DNA from: Duganella guangzhouensis
GTDB lineage: Bacteria; Pseudomonadota; Gammaproteobacteria; Burkholderiales; Burkholderiaceae_D
Assembly: GCF_009674535.1 (NCBI RefSeq)
Contig: NZ_WKJK01000021.1
Span: forward strand, 1 to 64,000
DNA length: 64,000 nucleotides
Reading direction: 5' to 3'
The stretch's first letter is position 1. Every line of letters starts with the position of its first letter. The translations under genes and the position numbers were made by a program. The notes beneath the pieces are model-generated. The model did no database searches. It worked only from the letters and a program-made list of their open reading frames with translations, and was not told the DNA's origin. Below, piece after piece: positions 48,348 through 56,446 of this stretch.

Positions 48348-49280
48348 TCAATCTCGCAGGCTGCGGCCGGTCAGGTTGAGGAAGATGTTTTCCAGCGAAG
48401 TGCGGGCGGTGGCGAAGTGCTGCAGCGACTGTCCCTGCGCCGCCAGCCACGCCAGTACGGGGGCCGCGTGCGGCCCGGCCGACAAGCCGATGTTCAGCGT
48501 GGCGCCGGCATGCTCGACCGCGGTCACGCCATCCAGCGCCTGCACCCCGGCCAGCAACGCGGCCGATGGCTCGTGCGCAAGTTGCACCTCCAGCGCCGCC
48601 TGTGCCGGCAAGCGTTGATACAGCGCGGCCGGCGTCTCGTTGGCCAGCACCTTGCCGTGATCGATGATGACGATGTGGTCGGCCAGCCGCTCCACCTCTT
48701 CCATGTAATGGCTGGTGTAGATCAGCGAGCGCCCCTGCGCCTGCAAGGCTTCCAGCGTATCGAAGATGGCGTTGCGGCTTTGCGGATCGACACCCACGGT
48801 CGGCTCGTCGAGTATCAGCAACTGCGGATCGTGCAGCAGCGCGGCGGCGATGTTGAGACGGCGCTTCATGCCGCCGGAAAAACTGGCCGCATGCTCGGTG
48901 GCGCGGTCGCTCAGGTTGACCAGCGCCAGCACCTGCTCGCAGCGCTGCTTCAGCGGCGCGCCCTTCAAGCCGTACAGCGCGCCGAACAGCTTGAGGTTTT
49001 CCAGCGCCGACAAATCCTCGTACAGCGCCAGATCCTGCGGCACGAAGCCGATCTTGCGCTTGGCGCCGCTGGCGCCCTGCGCCATGGTCTCGCCATCGAG
49101 CACGATGCTGCCGCCATCCGGCCGCAGCAGGCCGCAGATCATGCTCACCGTGGTCGACTTGCCGGCGCCGTTGGGGCCGATCAGGCCCACGGTCTGGCCG
49201 CGCTGCACCTGAAACGAGACGCCGTCCACCGCCTTGCGCGCGCCATAGGACTTGGAAATTTGCTCCACACTCAGTAACAC
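48348..49280 (-). CDS. ABC transporter ATPase (DrrA-like)
   Basis: 310 aa from the GTG at 49280, chosen because GGAGG lies 5 bases upstream and the protein then starts with the standard LLSVEQISKSYG strand. An ATG further up (49316) has no good ribosome site. It has Walker A GPNGAGKST near residue 39, signature FSGGMKRR near 137 and Walker B LLILDEPTVGVDP, with a DrrA-type C-terminal extension. Its stop is one base from the start of its permease, so the two form an exporter. Confidence 0.88.
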   Translation of the reverse strand: MLLSVEQISKSYGARKAVDGVSFQVQRGQTVGLIGPNGAGKSTTVSMICGLLRPDGGSIVLDGETMAQGASGAKRKIGFVPQDLALYEDLSALENLKLFGALYGLKGAPLKQRCEQVLALVNLSDRATEHAASFSGGMKRRLNIAAALLHDPQLLILDEPTVGVDPQSRNAIFDTLEALQAQGRSLIYTSHYMEEVERLADHIVIIDHGKVLANETPAALYQRLPAQAALEVQLAHEPSAALLAGVQALDGVTAVEHAGATLNIGLSAGPHAAPVLAWLAAQGQSLQHFATARTSLENIFLNLTGRSLRD

Positions 49281-49419
49281 CGTCGCCTCCGTGTTGTTTG
49301 AACCGTCAGGCAGCATAGCCCTGCAATAACAATTTAGCAAGTCACCTGAACTTTTGCGGGCGCCGCGCGGACTAAGTAGAACGCCGCCAGCCGGCGGCCC
49401 AACTATCCAGGGAGGCAAT

Positions 49420-49797
49420 ATGGCAAACAATCCATCCGTCAAGCGCTGGCAGGACCAGCTGATTTTGCTGCTGGGCCTGTGGTTCTTCATTACGCCGTGG
49501 GTGCTCGGTTATCCGATCCCCTCGATCCAGGCATGGACCGCTTTCATCTCGGGCGCGGTGGTGGCGATTCTGGCGGTGTTCGACCTGTACAAGACCTACT
49601 TCTGGGCCGTGGTGCTCAATCTGCTAGTGGGGATTTGGGTGGCGGTATCGCCGTGGGTGCTGCGCATCGCGGAGAATCGCGAGCTGATGTGGAACTCGGT
49701 GCTGGTCGGCATCGCGGTGGCCGTGCTGGCGCTGTGGGAAATGCGCACCGACCCGGAACTGGTCAAGCACTGGCCGGGCACAGGCCATGCGACCTGA
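49420..49797 (+). CDS. SPW repeat membrane protein
   Basis: 125 aa from the ATG at 49420 with GGGAGG in front. It has four predicted TM helices and two SPW-type motifs: ITPWVLGY near residue 28 and VSPWVLRI near 80, each following a TM helix with Trp and Phe. SPW proteins are small integral membrane proteins found singly or fused to other domains; the function is unknown. It stands alone between divergent and convergent minus-strand genes. Confidence 0.8.
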   Translation: MANNPSVKRWQDQLILLLGLWFFITPWVLGYPIPSIQAWTAFISGAVVAILAVFDLYKTYFWAVVLNLLVGIWVAVSPWVLRIAENRELMWNSVLVGIAVAVLALWEMRTDPELVKHWPGTGHAT

Positions 49798-49815
49798 CCC
49801 GGCGTACGCGGTGGG

Positions 49816-51096
49816 CTACAACGCGTAGCGCACCACGTTGTCGCTCCATTCGAACGCGGCCATCTCCAGCTCCACCAGTTCATCGGTGGACATGGCCAGA
49901 TCGCGCAGCGTGGGCACGATGTGGCCATCCATTTCCTCGATGCGTTCGATGCACTCGACCAGCTTCAGCAGGTCGCCATAGAAGCCGCCACGCTGCAGCA
50001 GCGCCTCGCGCACCTCGTCGCCGACCGGAATCTGTTCCAGGATCTCGCCCATCGAGATGCCAAACAGCGTATCCATCAGCGACATGATGCCGACCGTGAA
50101 GGCGATATCGGCGGCCTCGCGCTGTTTCGGCCGCAGTTTGCTGGCCAACAGTTCCAGCAAGCGGCCACGGGTGGTGGCCAGCATCAGCAACGGCGTCATG
50201 CTGTGGCCGCGCTTGCTCGGCTCGGCGTACAGCATGATCTGCAGCCAGCGCTGCAGCTGACGGCGTCCGAGAATGGTCACGGCCTGGCTCAGCGAATCGA
50301 TGCGCTGGCGCGCGCCCACCGCCGGCGTGTTCACCAGCCGCAGCAGGTTCAGCGCCAGCGACACGTCGCGCTTGATGGCGCGCTCGATTTCGAGGTTTTC
50401 AGCATCCGAGGTGACCAGCGTCATCAGCTCCATCACCGCCAGCTGCGACGGCGACAGTTTCTTACCGCTCATGATGACCGGCTTGGAGAAGTAATAGCCC
50501 TGGAAGTAATCGAAGCCCAGATCCAGGCAGTTTTTGAATTCTTCGCGCGTTTCGACCTTTTCCGCCACCAGCTTCTTCTTGTCCTGGCGGAAGCGCGGCG
50601 CCAGCTTGGTCAAGGTCGACAGCGGGATGTTGCGCATGTCCATCTTGACGTACTCGACCAGCGGCAACAACGCCAGCACGTCCGGAGTTTCACCGGTGAC
50701 ATCGTCCAGCGCAAAGATGAAGCCGTGGCTGGCCAGTTCCTGCATGCGGGCCAGCACCTGCGGCGTCGCCTGCACCGTGTTCATCAGTTCCAGCACCACT
50801 TTCTCGCGTGGCAGGAAAGGGAAAATGTCGCTCATGATGACGTCGGCATCGACATTGACAAAGCCCAGCGCATCGCCAATGGTCTTTTCCATCCCCAACT
50901 GGGACGCATGGGCGATCACCGCCGCCGTCGCCGACAAATCGTTGGTGACGCGCGCCGGTCCGACCGGAGCGTTGCGGAACAGCAACTCGTAGCCGAACAA
51001 GGCCTGGTTGCGGTCCAAAATGGGCTGGCGGCCCAGATAGAATTCGCGCACGCGCAGACTCTGGGGACCACCGTCATGTAGAGTGAGATCGATCAT
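49816..51096 (-). CDS. EAL-HDOD domain signalling protein (YuxH-like)
   Basis: 426 aa from the ATG at 51096 (MIDLTLHDGG). The N-terminal EAL-type domain covers about residues 15-205: GRQPILDRN, YELLFRN in place of E-A-L-x-R, ALDDVTGE replacing the usual DDFGTG, VKMDM, and AEKVET for the usual E-G-V-E. The HDOD domain follows (about 215-410). Several metal-ligand residues of active EAL phosphodiesterases are kept, but the DDFGTG loop is altered, so activity on c-di-GMP is doubtful. Such proteins act as regulators in motility and biofilm signalling. Confidence 0.85.
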   Translation of the reverse strand: MIDLTLHDGGPQSLRVREFYLGRQPILDRNQALFGYELLFRNAPVGPARVTNDLSATAAVIAHASQLGMEKTIGDALGFVNVDADVIMSDIFPFLPREKVVLELMNTVQATPQVLARMQELASHGFIFALDDVTGETPDVLALLPLVEYVKMDMRNIPLSTLTKLAPRFRQDKKKLVAEKVETREEFKNCLDLGFDYFQGYYFSKPVIMSGKKLSPSQLAVMELMTLVTSDAENLEIERAIKRDVSLALNLLRLVNTPAVGARQRIDSLSQAVTILGRRQLQRWLQIMLYAEPSKRGHSMTPLLMLATTRGRLLELLASKLRPKQREAADIAFTVGIMSLMDTLFGISMGEILEQIPVGDEVREALLQRGGFYGDLLKLVECIERIEEMDGHIVPTLRDLAMSTDELVELEMAAFEWSDNVVRYAL

Positions 51097-51171
51097 TGCA
51101 AGTCCAAAATGAGGACCACAATGGCCCACACTGCTATTTTGACAGTAATGGACAGCGGTGTCGCTTAATTT

Positions 51172-51939
51172 TTATGGCGTTGCACAACCGTCGATAAACA
51201 GCTTCAGCTCGCCCGGCTGGAAGGCCGTCCATTGCTCATTGGTAGTCAGTGGCTGGGTGACGATGATGGCCACCCGGTCATTCGGCGTGGTCACCTGCGA
51301 GAAATCCACGCTGACATCCTCGTCGGACAGCTTGGCGGTGTCAAACGGGTGCTGGCGCACCAGCCAGAACAGATTGGTCGAGCAATGCGCGAACAGTTCG
51401 CCGCCGGACGACAGCAGCATGTTGAAGGTGCCATGGGTGGCGATTTCGTGCACCAGCGCGCTCAGCACCGAACGCAATTGGTCCAGCGGCGGCCGTTGCT
51501 CGCCAAAGCGCGCGCGCAGTTGCTGCAGGATGTAGCAGAAAGCACGCTCGCTGTCGGTGGTGCCGACCGGGCGGAAGGCGCCGTTCAGCAGCGGGTTGAA
51601 TTCCTTCAGGTCGCCATTATGGGCAAACACCCAGTACTGGCCCCACAGCTCGCGCACAAACGGATGGCAATTCTCCAGCGCCACCTGGCCCTGGGTGGCC
51701 TTGCGGATGTGGGCGATGACGTTGGTGGACTTGATCGGGTAACGCTTGATCAGCTCGGCGATCGGGGACGCGATCGCGGCCTGGTGGTCGACGAAATGGC
51801 GCACGCCGGCACCCTCGAAGAAGGCGATGCCCCAGCCATCGTGGTGGGTATCAGTGTGGCCGCCACGCATGGCGAAGCCGGTAAAGCTGAACACAATGTC
51901 GGTCGGGACATTGCAGTTCATTCCTAGGAGTTGGCACAT
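51172..51939 (-). CDS. Class II glutamine amidotransferase (YafJ family)
   Basis: 255 aa. The Ntn-type nucleophile Cys2 follows the initiator Met (MCQLLGMNC). Other marks are HHDGWGIAFFEG near residue 33, HIRKATQG near 77, the catalytic Asn-Gly in FAHNGDL near 107, and TDSERAFCYIL near 128. It hydrolyses the amide of glutamine or a related compound. YafJ-type members have no known synthase partner. No linked gene suggests a pathway here. Confidence 0.9.
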   Translation of the reverse strand: MCQLLGMNCNVPTDIVFSFTGFAMRGGHTDTHHDGWGIAFFEGAGVRHFVDHQAAIASPIAELIKRYPIKSTNVIAHIRKATQGQVALENCHPFVRELWGQYWVFAHNGDLKEFNPLLNGAFRPVGTTDSERAFCYILQQLRARFGEQRPPLDQLRSVLSALVHEIATHGTFNMLLSSGGELFAHCSTNLFWLVRQHPFDTAKLSDEDVSVDFSQVTTPNDRVAIIVTQPLTTNEQWTAFQPGELKLFIDGCATP

Positions 51940-51977
51940 GGCGTGATTATAACCACGCCATGTGGGGCCGGTCTAAC

Positions 51978-52235
51978 TTAATGCAGCAGCACCGGTTGAC
52001 TCATCAACACATCGTAACTGCCGAGGAATTCGTCGATTTCCGCCATGGTCGGCTCCCCCGCGATCAGTTCGTTGACGTCGCGGCGGAAATTCTGCGCCAG
52101 GATGCCAGCGATGAAAATCTCGCGCTTGCCACCTTTATCGACAATTTCATAGCCGCCGAAGCGCAACGCATCCAGATTCCGGTCCGCGCCGAATTCGACA
52201 ACACTGTATTGCTCGCTGTTGTAGATGAGGTTCAT
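51978..52235 (-). CDS. DUF3567 family protein
   Basis: 85 aa from the ATG at 52235 (AAAGGAAGCAAA upstream); the longer frame upstream is not supported. The N terminus MNLIYNSEQYSVVEFG and the middle GGYEIVDKGGKREIFIAG are as in DUF3567, a small family of betaproteobacteria. Function unknown. It is probably a soluble protein; no TM helix or signal is seen. Confidence 0.82.
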   Translation of the reverse strand: MNLIYNSEQYSVVEFGADRNLDALRFGGYEIVDKGGKREIFIAGILAQNFRRDVNELIAGEPTMAEIDEFLGSYDVLMSQPVLLH

Positions 52236-52335
52236 TTTGCTTCCTTTCACAAGGGGCGAAACACCTGCGTTTCCGCCTTCTAAACCCAATTGGGGCCGAA
52301 AACGGGCCATTTCAAGGCCAATCAGCGGGCTGGGG

Positions 52336-52755
52336 CTAGGCCGCGATGTCGTCTTGCAGTTTCAGCAAGTCTCCGTAGGGCGCCTCGGACAACCAGGAAC
52401 GCAACTGTTCCAGGTGCTCGGCGGAGGCCAGGCTAAGGTAGAGCCGCGCGGGGGGACGGCGCAGCACACGGTTTAATGTTACTCGCAAAATCAGATTACC
52501 GCTGCAATGCAGGCAGCCTGGTGCGATACGTAACACATGCGGCGTCGTGTCATAAGGAAACGGGCCATCCGTGGGGTCAAAGGATAAGGCCGAACCGCCG
52601 TCCGACAAACCCTCCAGAATGATAACACTGGCCCCCTCTTTGGGCAGATGGGCGGCGATGGCGGCCTCGCGCGCGCCGGGGCGGGGGCCGGTGACCAGCC
52701 AGGTCGGCACCGGCGGCCGGTGATGGACGGCGCCGGTGTCGGAGGCGTTGGTCAC
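52336..52755 (-). CDS. CobW/P47K-like protein with degenerate P-loop
   Basis: 139 aa from a GTG start at 52755, two bases after the ntrX stop. The layout follows a short CobW-type GTPase. The opening strand and loop WLVTGPRPGAREAA (residues 19-32) sits where CobW has TGFLGAGKT, but the Gly-x-Gly-Lys-Thr is lost. APGCLHCSG (residues 78-86, Cys81 and Cys84) corresponds to the CobW GCLCC metal motif, and LYLSLASAEHLEQLRSWL to the strand after it. It thus seems to be a metal-binding pseudo-GTPase. Some betaproteobacterial ntrYX operons may carry such a gene; I could not check. Confidence 0.6.
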   Translation of the reverse strand: MTNASDTGAVHHRPPVPTWLVTGPRPGAREAAIAAHLPKEGASVIILEGLSDGGSALSFDPTDGPFPYDTTPHVLRIAPGCLHCSGNLILRVTLNRVLRRPPARLYLSLASAEHLEQLRSWLSEAPYGDLLKLQDDIAA

Positions 52756-52757
52756 AA

Positions 52758-53480
52758 TCAGGCGTTTTTCTTGGCCAGTTTGCCTGGCTCCACGCCCAGT
52801 TGCTTGAGCTTGCGGTACAAATGGGTACGTTCCAGGCCGGTTTTCTCGGCCACACGCGTCATGCTGCCGCCTTCGCGCCCCAGATGGTGCTCGAAGTACA
52901 TGCGTTCAAACGCGTCGCGCGCCTCGCGCAGCGGCAAATCAAACGACAGATTGAACATGTGGTTGTCGGCACCGGCCACGGTGGCGCCACCGCGCACGGT
53001 GATGCCGGCGGCCGGATTCGGCGCCGCAAAGCCGACGCCCGCCGCACTTGGCGTCTCTTCCGGCTGCGCCGCCACCACCGGACGTGGCGCCAGCGCCGGC
53101 GCGCGCACGGTTTCCTGCGCGCGGGTCAGGCCGGCCTGCACCGCTTTCAGCAGTTTTTGCAGCGCGATCGGCTTCTCCAGGAAATTCAGCGCGCCGATAC
53201 GGGTCGCCTCCACCGCCGTATCGATGGTGGCGTGACCCGACATCATGATGACCGGCATGGTCAGCAAGCCGTCGCGCTGCCACTCCTTGAGCAGCGTGAC
53301 GCCATCGGTATCCGGCATCCAGATATCGAGCAGCACCAGGTCCGGCGCCCCCTGGGCGCGCGCTTCGCGTGCCTGCTGGGCGTTTTCAGCCAGTTGTATT
53401 GCATGTCCCTCGTCGCTCAAGATTTCCGAGAGCAATTCGCGGATACCCATTTCATCGTCAACTACCAGAATGTTTGCCAT
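52758..53480 (-). CDS. ntrX: Short NtrX-type response regulator (receiver plus Fis HTH)
   Basis: 240 aa. The receiver domain (residues 1-120) has the acidic pair Asp8/Asp9, the phosphorylation site Asp52 (LLDIWMPDTDG), MSGHAT and EKP. An Ala/Pro-rich linker (about 121-175) leads to a Fis-type HTH (about 190-235; the MTRVAEKTGLERTHLYRKL block). Classic NtrX has a central AAA+ sigma54-interaction domain of about 230 residues; here it is absent. The regulator is thus likely a simple activator or repressor independent of sigma54. It follows the kinase gene ntrY by 59 bp. Confidence 0.85.
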   Translation of the reverse strand: MANILVVDDEMGIRELLSEILSDEGHAIQLAENAQQAREARAQGAPDLVLLDIWMPDTDGVTLLKEWQRDGLLTMPVIMMSGHATIDTAVEATRIGALNFLEKPIALQKLLKAVQAGLTRAQETVRAPALAPRPVVAAQPEETPSAAGVGFAAPNPAAGITVRGGATVAGADNHMFNLSFDLPLREARDAFERMYFEHHLGREGGSMTRVAEKTGLERTHLYRKLKQLGVEPGKLAKKNA

Positions 53481-53539
53481 CTTCCCTTGCCTTCCTCATT
53501 TCGCCATTCAACGGCAATGATTTTTGTAGTCGTAGCACT

Positions 53540-55846
53540 TTAACTATTTTGCGCTGTCGGGGCTAACTTTAACAGCAAAATCAACACTGACGCGCCACTT
53601 CTATCGACATGGTTCTGAATATCGATCCGTCCACCATGTTCTTCGATAATTTTTTTCACCATCGCCAGGCCCAGGCCGGTGCCGCGCGCCTTCGATGTCA
53701 CATAGGGTTCAAACGCTCGCGCGAGGATTTTGGGCGCGAAGCCGGGGCCGTTATCGGTGATCGCCAGCCGCACCGCCGTGCGCGTGCTGCCGTCCGCGCC
53801 CTGATAATGAATGGCTTCGGTGATCACGTCAATGCGTGGCTGCGGTGCGCCCTCCGCCAATTCGGCCATCGCGTCCTGCGCGTTCTGCAGCAGATTGTGG
53901 ATCACCTGGCGCAACTGGGTCGGATCGCCCATCACCAGCGGCAGGCCAGCGCCCAGTTGCGGGTGGATGATGTCGTGGTCCTCGCCGCTGATGTACAGGT
54001 GCAGAATCTCGTCCACCAGCGCGTTCAGGTCCAGCGGCTGCAGCACCGCCGGCGGCGTCTTGGCGTAGTCGCGGAAGTCGTCCACCATGCGTTTCATCGC
54101 CGCCACCTGGTTGACGATGGTCGAGGTGCTCTTGTTCACCAGCTCCATATCGGCCGGCATCAGCTTGTCTTCCAGCTTCATCTGCAGGCGTTCGGCCGAC
54201 AGCTGGATCGGCGTCAGTGGATTCTTGATTTCGTGCGCCAGCCGGCGCGCCACCTCGCCCCAGGCGATCGAGCGCTGGGCCGAAATCACGTCGGAGATAT
54301 CGTCGAACACCACCAGGAAGCCGCTGCCGCTTTCAATCGGCAAGCGGGAGCCGCGCGTGAGCAGCGTCAGGTCGTTGCCCTCGACCCCGGACGATGGCCG
54401 CGGCACTTCGATCTGGCGCTGCCAGTGCAGGCGCGCGATGTTGCGGCCGGCCGCCGATTGCGCGTTCTGCGCCGCGAACGCCGCCACAATGGCGCCGCCG
54501 AATTCCTGCAAGCCTTCGATCTGGTCCAGCTTCTGGCCGATCATGGTGACGCCGGCCTGCTGCAGAATGCGCTCCACCGAGTCATTGCAGCTGAGCAGAT
54601 GGAACTCGTGGTCCAGCACCATCACCCCGGCCGACATATTGGCCAGCACCGATTCCAGGTGGGCCTTGGCGTTTTGCAGCGCGCTGCGGTTGCGCTCGAC
54701 CAGGCTGCGGGCGTCCGACAGCTGGCGCGTCATGGTGTTGAATGATTGCGTCAGCGTGCCCAGCTCGTCCGAGGTGGCGACGATCGGCCGCGGCGACAAA
54801 TCGCCCTCGGCCACCGCGCGCGTGCCCTCGGCCAGCAGCAGCAGCGGCTGTGCCAGGTCGCTGGCGATCAGGAAGGCGCTGGCGATGGCGCCAAACACCG
54901 CCAGCAGCAAGGTCAGTGTCAGCGTCACGATGTACATCTTGCGCAGGCCGACGCGGGCGTCGAAGCGCTCCTTGTAATCGGCGTAGGCGCGGCGGATCGA
55001 TTCGCCATCGGCCGCCAGCTGGGCCGGCGCCAGCTGGATCAGCTGCAGGTAGCGCGGCGCCAGGTGGGTGCCGTTGGGCTGGACGTGATCGGGGATCGGC
55101 AGCAGCACCCGCAGCCGCAGCTGGTTGGCGGCCTCGGCCGGGCTGTTCTGCGGCCCTTGCGGCGCGTTGACCAGATCGCTGTGCAGCTCGTTGCCGCCCT
55201 CGGGACCGCCGTACAGCTCATCCTTCTTGACCTTGGCCATCATGTCGCGGGTCGGCAGGTCGGCGCTGAGGTTGCCGCTGCGGCTGGCGCGGGCGCTGAC
55301 CACCAGCCCGCCCTCGGCGTCGACGATGATAGCGTTCTGCATCCCGGTTTCATTCTTCACCACCGCCGCCAGCGTGGCGCGCTCGGTGCCGAACGGACGG
55401 TCGGCCAGCTCCTGCACGGTGCGGTTGGCGGTGACGGTCAGCTCGCTGACGGCGCGGTCCAGGCCGGCGCGGCTGAGGTTGATGCCGGATTCCAGCGCCT
55501 CCTCGACCGGCACGTTGAACCAGGATTCAATCGAATGGGACACGAACTGCACCGAAACCAGGAAGATCACCAGTCCCGGCAACACGCCGATGGCGGCAAA
55601 CAGCAGCACCAGCCGCGTCATCAGCTTGGAGCCGAACTTGCCAGCCTTGTAGCGGGCGTACAGGCGGAACAGCGACACCACCACCAGCAGCAGCAGCGAC
55701 ACCGCCACCGCCGCATTCAGGCCCAGCAGCCAGGCGTAGTAGCGGTCGAAGAAGCCGGAATTGTCGGAGGCCGAGGCCAGCAGGAACAGCAGGATACTGA
55801 CGATGCCGCCGCCAACCACGGAAAGATACCGTAAGGCTGTTTTCAC
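53540..55846 (-). CDS. ntrY: NtrY-type sensor histidine kinase
   Basis: 768 aa from a GTG start at 55846 that directly abuts the stop of DUF4390. There are about four TM helices (three near residues 10-100, one near 305), a periplasmic loop, HAMP near 325-375, a PAS domain near 390-450, HisKA with the phospho-His in RRLAHEIKNPLTPIQL near residue 540, and an HATPase with DNGPGFAP and GTGLGLAMVKKI. It senses an envelope or redox/nitrogen signal and phosphorylates NtrX. Together with the short ntrX downstream it forms the two-component system. Confidence 0.92.
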   Translation of the reverse strand: MKTALRYLSVVGGGIVSILLFLLASASDNSGFFDRYYAWLLGLNAAVAVSLLLLVVVSLFRLYARYKAGKFGSKLMTRLVLLFAAIGVLPGLVIFLVSVQFVSHSIESWFNVPVEEALESGINLSRAGLDRAVSELTVTANRTVQELADRPFGTERATLAAVVKNETGMQNAIIVDAEGGLVVSARASRSGNLSADLPTRDMMAKVKKDELYGGPEGGNELHSDLVNAPQGPQNSPAEAANQLRLRVLLPIPDHVQPNGTHLAPRYLQLIQLAPAQLAADGESIRRAYADYKERFDARVGLRKMYIVTLTLTLLLAVFGAIASAFLIASDLAQPLLLLAEGTRAVAEGDLSPRPIVATSDELGTLTQSFNTMTRQLSDARSLVERNRSALQNAKAHLESVLANMSAGVMVLDHEFHLLSCNDSVERILQQAGVTMIGQKLDQIEGLQEFGGAIVAAFAAQNAQSAAGRNIARLHWQRQIEVPRPSSGVEGNDLTLLTRGSRLPIESGSGFLVVFDDISDVISAQRSIAWGEVARRLAHEIKNPLTPIQLSAERLQMKLEDKLMPADMELVNKSTSTIVNQVAAMKRMVDDFRDYAKTPPAVLQPLDLNALVDEILHLYISGEDHDIIHPQLGAGLPLVMGDPTQLRQVIHNLLQNAQDAMAELAEGAPQPRIDVITEAIHYQGADGSTRTAVRLAITDNGPGFAPKILARAFEPYVTSKARGTGLGLAMVKKIIEEHGGRIDIQNHVDRSGASVLILLLKLAPTAQNS

Positions 55847-56446
55847 TTACTCGGCCCTGTACTGGAAGGACTTTTTGTCCGACGCCAGCCGCCATTCATT
55901 GTTGTTCAGGGCATTGACCTTGAGCGGCTTGGGCACGTAGTTCGGGTCCAGGCCCATGCTCAGCTTGACGTTATAGGTTTCGCCCACCTTGAGCGCGCCG
56001 CGCGGCGCCACCAGCCAGCGGTTGGGGCGGCGGATCAGGAACAGCGCCTCGTCCAGCGTCGGGAAATACTGATACACGCTGCCGCTGACGGCGACGTTGT
56101 ACTGGCGGGTCAGCACGTTATAGGACAGGCTGACGGTCTGGCGCGCGGTGATGGCTTTTTCGTCAAACCAGTACCAGCGCGGCCGGGTGAATTCGATTTC
56201 GGTGTAAAAGTAGAGGGTGCGGCCGTATTGCAGCGCGTCTTCCATCTCATGACTGAGTTCGACCCCGTAAGCCGCCGACAGACGGTAGCCGTCGTCGGTG
56301 GTTTCAATCTGGTGACGACGGATTTCGACGCCCTCGGCGGCCTGCGACGGCTGCGGCAGCAGCGCCAGCATCAGCAGCAATGGTGCGATCAGGAGTCGAA
56401 AAAATCGTAAAGTCACGTCGGGGCCGGTACTCAAGAGGTTACGCAT
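55847..56446 (-). CDS. DUF4390 family exported protein
   Basis: 199 aa from the ATG at 56446, which overlaps the end of rsmB by 8 bp. A signal-anchor type N terminus (LLIAPLLLMLALLPQPSQAA, to about residue 37) precedes a beta-rich domain with LSAAYGVELSHEMEDAL and YFYTEIEFTRPRWYWFDE, as in DUF4390. Its stop touches the ntrY start (TAA then GTG), so it may be the periplasmic partner of that kinase. Function unknown. Confidence 0.83.
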   Translation of the reverse strand: MRNLLSTGPDVTLRFFRLLIAPLLLMLALLPQPSQAAEGVEIRRHQIETTDDGYRLSAAYGVELSHEMEDALQYGRTLYFYTEIEFTRPRWYWFDEKAITARQTVSLSYNVLTRQYNVAVSGSVYQYFPTLDEALFLIRRPNRWLVAPRGALKVGETYNVKLSMGLDPNYVPKPLKVNALNNNEWRLASDKKSFQYRAE

